Part shown: positions 6,974 through 13,029 of the stretch, piece after piece
Numbering within the stretch: the stretch's first letter is position 1
Layout: every line of letters begins with the position of its first letter
NCBI GenBank assembly: GCA_029548585.1
Contig: JAKPNC010000153.1
Location: 1 to 14,102 of the forward strand
Source of the DNA: a bacterium
GTDB taxonomy: Bacteria; Ratteibacteria; UBA8468; B48-G9; JAFGKM01
Direction of reading: 5' to 3'
Length of the DNA: 14,102 nucleotides
Program-made: the position numbers and the translations under genes
Notes under the pieces: generated by a model
Told to the model about the DNA's origin: nothing
Databases searched by the model: none
What the model saw: the letters and a program-made list of their open reading frames with translations, nothing else

Positions 6974-7011
6974 TTAAGCGAGATGACGCAGTTCAAGTCC
7001 TGCACCGCCCA
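6974..7011 (+). pseudogene. Decayed 3' half of a second tRNA-Val copy
   Basis: From 6981 the sequence AGATGACGCA matches the tRNA AGATGCCGCA (6784-6793) with one change. It then loses one G of the T stem and continues as the exact T loop, T-stem 3' strand, acceptor 3' strand and discriminator (to 7011). Upstream, TTAAGCG weakly resembles the anticodon region TTACAAGGT. The 5' half cannot be recognised with confidence and the T stem is broken, so this copy cannot make a tRNA. Confidence 0.65.
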
Positions 7012-7089
7012 CTGTTTTAATAAGCGAACCCATAATTGGAAATTGGAGAAGGTGTCTGAAAAGACTTGAACCGAGGCATCCAAAGGGTA
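6991..7089 (+). repeat. Direct repeat copy 2
   Basis: This is the second copy of the 99-base repeat, 98/99 identical to 6795-6893. It carries the tRNA-Val 3' end without a functional 5' part. It ends about 140 bases before the dnaK start codon, so it lies in or next to the dnaK control region. Confidence 0.95.
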
Positions 7090-7228
7090 TGGTGATAGTT
7101 GTTATGATTTTGCCTGAAACGAGCCGATCCATGTTTTGCTTTTTATGAAACTTCTTTATTAAAAATCTCATCTAAACTCTATAAACACATTCGAAAAGTT
7201 TTGAATCAAACAAACTGGAGGCAATAAT

Positions 7229-9124
7229 ATGGCAGAAAAAATCGTGGGAATAGACCTTGGGACAAGCAATTCTTCGGCCGCCGTCATGGAAGGCGGGAAA
7301 ACTGTTATCATTCCGAGCGCCGAAGGAACTACGATAGTTGGAGGCAAGGCGTTCCCTTCCTATGTCGCATTTACAAAAGACGGCCAGGTCCTCGTTGGCG
7401 AGCCTGCGAGAAGGCAGGCGTCGGTTAATCCCGAGGGGACGGTATTTGCCGCAAAGAGGAAGATGGGGACGGACCACAAATATAACATTTACGGGAAGAC
7501 GTACAGCCCTGAACAGATATCTGCGTTTATCCTTCAGAAGATTAAGAAGGATACGGAATCGTACCTTGGCCAGCCTGTCAAAAAGGCAGTTATAACGGTG
7601 CCGGCCTACTTCAATGACAACCAGAGGCAGGCAACCAAGGATGCCGGTACCATAGCGGGACTCGAGGTCGTCAGGCTGATAAACGAACCGACTGCGGCCT
7701 CTTTCGCCTACGGCCTGGACAAGCTTGAAAAAGAACTCAAGGTACTCGTTTTCGATTTCGGGGCGGGGACTCTGGATGTGACCATTATGGATATGATGTC
7801 CGGTGTTTTCAAGGTTCTGTCAACCCACGGCGACACCCAGCTGGGCGGCACGGACATGGACGAAGCTCTTGTAAGTTATATCGTGGGGGAATTCAAGAAG
7901 GAATCCGGGATAGACGTGAGCAGGGACAAAATGGCCATGCAGAGGCTCAGGGAGGCCGCCGAGAAGGCCAAGATAGAGCTTTCTTCGACCATTGAAACAG
8001 AGATAAGCCTGCCTTTCATAACCGCAGACCAGTCGGGTCCGAGACACCTGCAGATGAAAATCAGGAGGGCCAAGCTGGAGGAATTGATAAACCCTATAAT
8101 TGAAAGATGCAGGGGTCCCGTGAGAAAAGCGATGGAGGATGCCAGGATCAAGTCGTCTGAACTGGGCAAGGTCATACTCGTGGGAGGTCCCACAAGAATA
8201 CCGGCAGTTCAGAATTTCGTGGAGGAGATAACCGGCATAAAGCCTGAGAGGGGAGTTGATCCCATGGAATGCGTTTCAGTGGGGGCGTCGATACAGGGAG
8301 CCATACTTTCGGGGGATATGAAGGACAAGGATATACTTCTTCTCGATGTTACGCCCCTTTCACTGGGAGTCGAGACCCTCGGAGGCGTATTCACCAAAAT
8401 AATAGACAGGAATACAACGATACCTGCCAGGAAAAGCCAGGTGTTTTCAACGGCTTCTGACAGCCAGCCTTCTGTCGAGATAAACGTTCTGCAGGGTGAG
8501 AGGCAGATGGCAAGGGATAACCTGAGCCTGGGGAATTTTCAGCTGGTAGGCATCCCGCCTGCGCCCAGGGGCATGCCGCAGATCGAGGTTTCCTTCGATA
8601 TCGATGCAAACGGCATCATCCATGTTACGGCAAAGGATAAGGGCACGGGAAAGGAACAGTCAATAAAGATATCTTCTTCCAAGAAGCTTTCTCCGGAAGA
8701 GATAGAGAAGATGGTAAAGGAGTCGGAGAAGTTTGCAGAAGAGGACAAGAAACAGAGGGAAACTGTAGAAGTGGTCAACCAGGCTGACTCCCTTGCCTAT
8801 ACCGTAGGAAAGACCCTCAAGGAACAGGGAGACAAGGCAGGAGAGGATGAAAAGAAGAATATACAGGAGAAAATCGATGCCCTTAACAAACTGATACAGG
8901 CCGAGAATAAGGATGTCGATGCAATAAAGAAGGCAATGGAAGACCTCCAGGAAGCTTCACATAAGTTCGTCCAGAAGATATACCAGCAGGCACAGCAGGA
9001 AAATGGCGGACAGCAGGCGTCTACTGAAACGCCTCCAGCCCCGGAAGAAGGAAAACCGGGAAGGGAGAACGTGGTTGATGCCGAGTATAAGGAGGTTGAC
9101 GGGCAGGACAACAAGGGTAACTGA
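7229..9124 (+). CDS. dnaK: Chaperone DnaK (Hsp70), short archaeal/Gram-positive-like type
   Basis: DnaK is the ATP-driven Hsp70 chaperone. The 631 residues contain the ATPase domain with GIDLGTSNS (7-15), NEPTAA (152-157), FDFGAGTLDV (175-184) and VGGPTRIP (318-325). The linker is DILLLDVTPLSLG (368-380), followed by the beta substrate domain and a helical lid with a Q/G/E-rich tail ending VVDAEYKEVDG. The phosphate loop has GAGT where most Hsp70s have GGGT. The ATPase domain lacks the roughly 25-residue insert that Gram-negative DnaKs carry after about residue 80: KRKMGTDHKYNIYGKTYSPEQ is continuous. GTSNS, KRKMGTD and GGPTR recall archaeal homologues. GGAGG stands 8 bases before the ATG. 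No grpE, dnaJ or hrcA adjoins, and a strong terminator follows, so it is a monocistronic unit. Confidence 0.96.
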   Translation: MAEKIVGIDLGTSNSSAAVMEGGKTVIIPSAEGTTIVGGKAFPSYVAFTKDGQVLVGEPARRQASVNPEGTVFAAKRKMGTDHKYNIYGKTYSPEQISAFILQKIKKDTESYLGQPVKKAVITVPAYFNDNQRQATKDAGTIAGLEVVRLINEPTAASFAYGLDKLEKELKVLVFDFGAGTLDVTIMDMMSGVFKVLSTHGDTQLGGTDMDEALVSYIVGEFKKESGIDVSRDKMAMQRLREAAEKAKIELSSTIETEISLPFITADQSGPRHLQMKIRRAKLEELINPIIERCRGPVRKAMEDARIKSSELGKVILVGGPTRIPAVQNFVEEITGIKPERGVDPMECVSVGASIQGAILSGDMKDKDILLLDVTPLSLGVETLGGVFTKIIDRNTTIPARKSQVFSTASDSQPSVEINVLQGERQMARDNLSLGNFQLVGIPPAPRGMPQIEVSFDIDANGIIHVTAKDKGTGKEQSIKISSSKKLSPEEIEKMVKESEKFAEEDKKQRETVEVVNQADSLAYTVGKTLKEQGDKAGEDEKKNIQEKIDALNKLIQAENKDVDAIKKAMEDLQEASHKFVQKIYQQAQQENGGQQASTETPPAPEEGKPGRENVVDAEYKEVDGQDNKGN

Positions 9125-9143
9125 GTCGAAAAATCAATCAGGG

Positions 9144-9179
9144 AAGCCCGGCAGAAAAATGCCGGGCTTTCTTTTTTTT
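9144..9179 (+). terminator. Rho-independent terminator of dnaK
   Basis: A perfect 10-bp stem AAGCCCGGCA/TGCCGGGCTT (9144-9153 with 9160-9169, loop GAAAAA) is followed by TTTCTTTTTTTT. It lies 20 bases after the dnaK stop. Confidence 0.95.
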
Positions 9180-9461
9180 GACCATCCTTGCATGGTTTAA
9201 TTATTAACTTATGAACTTCATACATGGATAAGGGAGAAAAGCAGAAAGTCCCGCGCATGGGCCTTAATCCTGATAAGCCAGGGTCGGGAATATTTCCTTT
9301 ATCGGAATCCTTCTTCACGCAAGGCGGCATGGAACGAGAAAAGTATTCCGGAGCAGGGTATCCCCTGAAAGCGGTGACATTTCAGAATAAGAGCCGCCCG
9401 GGTTCCATGCAGAAACGGGCAGCTGTTTTGACCGGCCTTTTTCACTCGTATGTCAGGGAGG
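9180..9461. other. Intergenic region between convergent dnaK and vatD
   Basis: No convincing gene is seen. An 84-codon plus-strand frame starting at 9224 has no Shine-Dalgarno, no recognisable motif, and runs 17 bases into the end of the vatD gene. A weak promoter-like pair, TTGCAT (9187-9192) with TATGAA 16 bases later, is the only support for it. Confidence 0.5.
9383..9423 (-). terminator. Possible terminator of the vatB-vatD unit
   Basis: On the minus strand GCTGCCCG (9423-9416) pairs with CGGGCGGC (9400-9393), 8 bp including one G-U pair. The loop is 15 bases and a modestly T-rich TCTTATTCTG follows. It lies about 40 bases after the vatD stop. The long loop and weak T-tract keep this tentative; the dnaK terminator hairpin further on could also serve. 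Confidence 0.35.
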
Positions 9462-10076
9462 CTAATTCTGCCTGGTGAGCTGTATATGCTTCAGAGTGAC
9501 AAGGGATGTGCGTTCGTTCTCGTTCAGCTTGAATGTTATGAACCTTATAGTCTCTTTGATATTTGGTATAAGGACGTATTCGAGCGCGTTGACTCTTCTC
9601 CTGGTCCTCTCAATCTCGGATGCGAAGCTTATGAGCTTGTTCTCCAGGAAAGATAACTCGGCAAGACTCTGCATCACTTTTCCGCAGAGTATTGCAAGTT
9701 GCCTGAAATATGGCGAAGCAAGATGGTTCTCGGGGGGGATTTCCGGATGCGTCGTGAAGATTATCCTTGAAACTGGGATGTTGAATATCCTCTGGATAGC
9801 GACCCTGAATTCAGTTTCCATGGCATGGCCCGATATGAGGCTTTCCCAAGTCTTTTCATCAACCAGTCCCTTAAGCCTTACCATCCTGGAGTAAAATTCC
9901 ATGATCTCTTTTTCTGTGGATTTTCTCTGTCGCTTAACTTCCGATGTGAGGGTCCTGAACTCGATGAGAAGCTGCTCCTCTTTGTCCTTAAGGAGTTTAT
10001 GTCCGCGCATTGCAAGGCGCATGCGCTTTCTCAATTTGAGAAGCTCCATTCTCGTGGGATTTACATTCAGTTTCAT
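9462..10076 (-). CDS. atpD: V/A-type ATPase subunit D (central stalk)
   Basis: Subunit D is the central rotor shaft that fits inside the A3B3 head of V/A-type ATPases. The 204 residues match the family. The N-terminus NPTRMELLKLRKRMRLAMRG (residues 6-25), followed by HKLLKDKEEQLL, is the family signature and begins a long helix. The C-terminal half (from about 135) is a second long helix with RTRRRVNALEYVLIPNI, so the two ends can form the antiparallel coiled coil of the shaft. A Shine-Dalgarno AGGAAG precedes the ATG, which lies 7 bases after the subunit B stop, so B and D are co-transcribed. The B-D order is standard, but the other subunits are absent from this locus. The symbol follows archaeal-type usage (also ntpD/vatD) and is not F-type beta. 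Confidence 0.93.
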   Translation of the reverse strand: MKLNVNPTRMELLKLRKRMRLAMRGHKLLKDKEEQLLIEFRTLTSEVKRQRKSTEKEIMEFYSRMVRLKGLVDEKTWESLISGHAMETEFRVAIQRIFNIPVSRIIFTTHPEIPPENHLASPYFRQLAILCGKVMQSLAELSFLENKLISFASEIERTRRRVNALEYVLIPNIKETIRFITFKLNENERTSLVTLKHIQLTRQN

Positions 10077-10083
10077 TGGCTTC

Positions 10084-11502
10084 CTATTTCTTTGCCTTCC
10101 AGTACTTATCCATTATCTCCGGAGGAATTCTCTTGACTTCCGTTCTGGGGAGGGTTTTCAGGAGGTCCCAGCCAATATCGAGGTTTTCCTTGATGCTCCT
10201 TTCCTCTTTGCTGCTCTGTGTTATGAATTTTTCCTCAAGTTTGCGCGAAAATCTCAGGTGTGCAATATCCATATCCGTCAGGGATGCTTCCCCGAGGACT
10301 ACAGAAAGTTCCTCGGCTTCCTTACCTTTTGCGTAGGATGCGAAGAGCTGGCTTGCAACGGCGGGATGGTCGTCCCTGGTGAGCTCGGTCCCGGTCTTCT
10401 TGTCGAAGCCTATACCCTTGTCCCTGAGCCTCGAGAGGGATGTCAGGATGTCGATCGGGGGATAGATCCCCTTGAGGTGCATCTGTCTTGAAAATATTAT
10501 CTGCCCCTCCGTGATATAACCGGTGAGATCGGGTATCGGATGGGTTTTGTCATCCTCCGGCATGGTAAGGATGGCGATCTGGGTTACCGAGCCTTCCCTT
10601 CCTTTTATCCTGCCCGCCCTTTCGTATATTGTTGAGAGATCCGTGTACAGGTAGGATGGGTAACCGCGCCTGCCAGGGATCTCGTTCCTTGCGGCTGAGA
10701 CCTCCCTGAGGGCTTCTGCGTAGTTGGTCATATCAGTGAGGATGATCAGGACGTGCATTCCCAGCTCGAAAGCGAGGTATTCTGCGGTTGTAAGGGCAAC
10801 CCTCGGGGTGGAGATCCTTTCTATAGCGGGTTCGTCTGCAAGGTTGATGAATATGACACACCTCTCGATGGCCCCGGCTTCCCTGAACTCCTTCTGGAAA
10901 AATTCAGCCTCCTCGAAGGTTATCCCCATGGCTGCGAATACCACCGCGAACTTTACATCCTTATTCTGGGAAGGTATCTTCGCCTGCTTGACTATCTGGG
11001 TTGCAAGAAGGTTGTGAGGCATCCCTGCCCCGGAGAAGATGGGAAGCTTCTGCCCCCTTACAAGGCTGTTGAGCACGTCTATGGCAGAGATCCCGGTCTG
11101 GATGAATTCTGACGGATAATCTCTCCTGGTAGGGTTTATGGGAGAGCCGTTTATGTCGAGGTACTTGTCCGGGATAATGGCAGGCCCGCCGTCCCTTACT
11201 TTTCCCATACCTGTGAATACCCTTCCCATGATCCTGGGGGATACCCCGAAGTCTATTGATTTGCCGGTAAACCTCACCTTTGTTCCTGAAGTGCTCAAGC
11301 CTGTGGTGCCTTCAAAAACCTGGACCAGGGCATTCTGACGGTGTATCTCAAGAATCCTCCCCAGCCTCTTTTCTCCTTCTGCCGTCGTTATCTCGACGAG
11401 TTCTCCGTAACCTGCCCCTTTTACTCCTTCCACGAGCATCAGTGGACCGGAGATGTTCCTGACGCTGTCGTATTCCTTCAGCCTGTTTGTAATTTTTTCC
11501 AT
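10084..11502 (-). CDS. atpB: V/A-type ATPase subunit B (non-catalytic)
   Basis: Subunit B alternates with catalytic subunit A in the head of V/A-type ATP synthases or pumps. The 472 residues are typical. The P-loop position holds FSGAGMPHN (156-164), which lacks the GKT of subunit A and so marks the non-catalytic subunit. Family blocks DYPSEFIQTGISAID and SAARNEIPGRRG (269-280) with PSYLYTDL (282-289) are intact. I chose the ATG at 11500-11502; a TTG 13 codons upstream is possible, but that segment holds the likely promoter. No Shine-Dalgarno precedes the ATG. No subunit A gene lies upstream, where divergent purA begins. The symbol follows V/A-type naming (also ntpB/vatB). Confidence 0.95.
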   Translation of the reverse strand: MEKITNRLKEYDSVRNISGPLMLVEGVKGAGYGELVEITTAEGEKRLGRILEIHRQNALVQVFEGTTGLSTSGTKVRFTGKSIDFGVSPRIMGRVFTGMGKVRDGGPAIIPDKYLDINGSPINPTRRDYPSEFIQTGISAIDVLNSLVRGQKLPIFSGAGMPHNLLATQIVKQAKIPSQNKDVKFAVVFAAMGITFEEAEFFQKEFREAGAIERCVIFINLADEPAIERISTPRVALTTAEYLAFELGMHVLIILTDMTNYAEALREVSAARNEIPGRRGYPSYLYTDLSTIYERAGRIKGREGSVTQIAILTMPEDDKTHPIPDLTGYITEGQIIFSRQMHLKGIYPPIDILTSLSRLRDKGIGFDKKTGTELTRDDHPAVASQLFASYAKGKEAEELSVVLGEASLTDMDIAHLRFSRKLEEKFITQSSKEERSIKENLDIGWDLLKTLPRTEVKRIPPEIMDKYWKAKK

Positions 11503-11512
11503 AATGACATTT

Positions 11513-11541
11513 ATTATATAATAAACCTTGAATTGTTCCAA
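11513..11541 (-). promoter_or_regulatory. Promoter of the vatB-vatD unit, giving a nearly leaderless mRNA
   Basis: On the minus strand TTGGAA (11541-11536) and a perfect TATAAT (11518-11513) are 17 bases apart. Transcription would begin near 11506, only about four bases before the ATG at 11502. This matches the absence of a ribosome-binding site there. Confidence 0.6.
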
Positions 11542-11553
11542 GAACGATTTGTG

Positions 11554-11600
11554 AAAGTCCGGAAAGACAATTCTTCCCGGACAACCTGAGGGACTTTTTT
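11554..11600. promoter_or_regulatory. Inverted repeat and alternative hairpins between vatB and purA
   Basis: GTCCGGAAAGA (11557-11567) and TCTTCCCGGAC (11572-11582) form an 11-position stem with one mismatch and a 4-base loop. Alternatively AAAGTCC (11554-11560) can pair with GGACTTT (11591-11597), which runs into six T residues (11595-11600). The two folds exclude each other. As DNA the repeat could be an operator upstream of the vatB promoter. As plus-strand RNA it could be an attenuator, but only if a promoter lies upstream. Confidence 0.35.
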
Positions 11601-11663
11601 ATTGCAGTCAGGACTTCCTTCATGCAACCTTCCCGGGCAGAATAGCCCATTCCTTGAAACGGC

Positions 11664-11735
11664 TTGCAAAAGAGTGAAAAGTATGGTAAAACTATCAGGT
11701 TGGCTGTACCAGGTTTAATCATACAAATACGGGAG
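11664..11735 (+). promoter_or_regulatory. Weak promoter candidates and Shine-Dalgarno of purA
   Basis: Two weak sigma-70-like pairs precede purA: TTGCAA (11664-11669) N17 TAAAAC, and TTGGCT (11700-11705) N16 TACAAA. Neither is strong. A GGGAG Shine-Dalgarno (11731-11735) stands 5 bases before the ATG. No purine repressor palindrome was seen. Confidence 0.3.
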
Positions 11736-11740
11736 AGCAG

Positions 11741-13012
11741 ATGATTACAGTTGTTCTGGGAACTCAGTGGGGAGATGAGGGAAAGGGAAAGGTTATAGAT
11801 TATCTTGCCGAAGATGTTGATATAGTGGCGAGGTACCAGGGCGGAGCCAATGCCGGACATACTGTTGTCGTCAACGGCAGGCAGTTCATTTTTCATCTCG
11901 TCCCATCGGGTATCCTGTATCCCGATAAGGTTTGTGTCATAGGAAACGGAGTCGTTATAGACCCGGTTTCCTTCCTGGAGGAGGTATCTTACCTCAAGGA
12001 TAACGGGATTGATGTCGAAGGCAGGCTTTTCGTAGCGGAAAATGCCCATATCACCCTGCCGTACCACAAGCTTCTCGACCAGATCGAGGACAGGTTCAGG
12101 GGAAAGGGAAGCCTCGGGACGACCGGAAGGGGCATAGGAACCACCTATGCCGACAAGTTCAACAGGGTAGGCATAAGGGCCGTAGATTTCCTTGACGACG
12201 ATATCTTCAGGAACAAGCTCGATATAGCCCTCGAACTCAAGAATTATCTTTTCCGTGAATATTACAAGGAAAAGATGCTTAACAAGGATAAGATATACGA
12301 GGAATATAAGGAAGCCAGAGAAGGCATGAAAGGCATGGTCAGGAATACTTCGCTTTACCTCCACGACGAGGTGGAGAAAGGCAGGCATGTTCTTGCAGAA
12401 GGGGCACAGGGAACATTTCTCGACATAGATTTCGGAACCTACCCGTACGTGACAGCTTCAAACTCCATATCCGGAGGGGCATGTACCGGCCTGGGAGTAT
12501 CTCCCAAGAAGATCAGCCGCATTATAGGGGTAGTAAAGGCGTATACCACCAGGGTTGGCATGGGACCTTTCCCAACCGAGCTTGACGGTGAGGAAGGAGA
12601 TAATCTGAGGAAAACCGGAAACGAATACGGGGCAACTACCGGAAGGCCGAGAAGGTGCGGCTGGTTCGACTCTGTTCTCGTAAAGTTTGCCTGCATGGTA
12701 AACGGCATAGACGAACTCGTAATGACAAAGCTCGACGTTCTCTCCGGGCAGGAAAAAATAAAGATAGGAGTAGCCTACGAGTTTGGCGGAGAGATACACA
12801 ATGATTACACGTTCAACAGCAAGGTCTTTTCAAACTGCAGCGTCGTTTACGAGGAGATGGCAGGATGGTGCGATGATATCGGCAGAGTAAAAGAGTACCG
12901 GCATCTTCCTGCAAACGCCAAGAAGTACATAGAGAGAATAGAGCAGTTGATAGAGGTTCCCATTTCGAAGATTTCTGTCGGATCGTCAAGGGAACAGACA
13001 ATATCGAAGTGA
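11741..13012 (+). CDS. purA: Adenylosuccinate synthetase
   Basis: PurA uses GTP to join IMP and aspartate into adenylosuccinate, the first committed step to AMP. The 423 residues are full length. The N-terminal P-loop GTQWGDEGKGK (7-17) includes the catalytic Asp12, and His40 lies in ANAGHTVVV. The IMP loop GTTGRGIGTTYADK, the later TTGRPRRCGWFD block and the C-terminal SREQTI are all recognisable. The final guanine-binding segment reads SVGSSREQTI, where many homologues have SVGPDR; this is a mild variant. GGGAG precedes the ATG. The gene is divergent from vatB, and the ilvB-like gene follows 17 bases after its stop, so purA likely heads an operon. Confidence 0.97.
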   Translation: MITVVLGTQWGDEGKGKVIDYLAEDVDIVARYQGGANAGHTVVVNGRQFIFHLVPSGILYPDKVCVIGNGVVIDPVSFLEEVSYLKDNGIDVEGRLFVAENAHITLPYHKLLDQIEDRFRGKGSLGTTGRGIGTTYADKFNRVGIRAVDFLDDDIFRNKLDIALELKNYLFREYYKEKMLNKDKIYEEYKEAREGMKGMVRNTSLYLHDEVEKGRHVLAEGAQGTFLDIDFGTYPYVTASNSISGGACTGLGVSPKKISRIIGVVKAYTTRVGMGPFPTELDGEEGDNLRKTGNEYGATTGRPRRCGWFDSVLVKFACMVNGIDELVMTKLDVLSGQEKIKIGVAYEFGGEIHNDYTFNSKVFSNCSVVYEEMAGWCDDIGRVKEYRHLPANAKKYIERIEQLIEVPISKISVGSSREQTISK

Positions 13013-13029
13013 ATGTACGGGAGAAGAAA

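Larger units (their letters stand above)
6816..7228. other. Gene-free region between tRNA-Val and dnaK
   Basis: Short open frames here on both strands read through tRNA and repeat sequence and have no ribosome sites, so I call no protein gene. The stretch holds the two 99-base repeat copies, a hairpin-rich 97-base spacer between them, and about 139 bases of A/T-rich dnaK leader. In that leader I see only a weak -10-like TATAAA at 7180-7185 without a convincing -35, and a partial palindrome TTCGAAAAGTTTTGAA at 7190-7205. No CIRCE element or clear heat-shock sigma promoter is visible. Confidence 0.7.

Noticed and set aside
6795..7089. CRISPR-like array
   Set aside because: There are only two copies, each 99 bases and including part of a tRNA, with no Cas gene nearby. 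A duplication explains it better.
7111..7134. Heat-shock sigma-like elements CCTGAAA and ATCCATGT upstream of dnaK
   Set aside because: The spacer is only 7 bases, where about 13-15 are needed, and the matches are partial. No CIRCE repeat is present either.
6624..7171. Overlapping minus-strand frames of 65-102 codons sharing near-identical peptide stretches
   Set aside because: They read antisense through tRNA-Val and the direct repeats, which explains the shared peptides. They have no ribosome sites or family motifs.
8797..9330. 177-codon minus-strand frame opposite the dnaK 3' end
   Set aside because: It is Ser/Cys/Phe-rich low-complexity sequence mirroring the charged DnaK tail, and it crosses the dnaK terminator.
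9224..9478. 84-codon plus-strand frame between dnaK and vatD
   Set aside because: It has no Shine-Dalgarno and no recognisable domain, and it runs into the 3' end of the vatD gene. Coding is not supported.
11503..11541. TTG start extending subunit B by 13 residues
   Set aside because: The extension coincides with a near-consensus promoter, has no Shine-Dalgarno, and its residues do not resemble the N-terminus of subunit B. The ATG at 11502 fits family length.
11348..12388. 346-codon minus-strand frame opposite purA
   Set aside because: It is mostly antisense to a clearly coding purA, crosses the intergenic region and vatB in another frame, and shows no protein family features.
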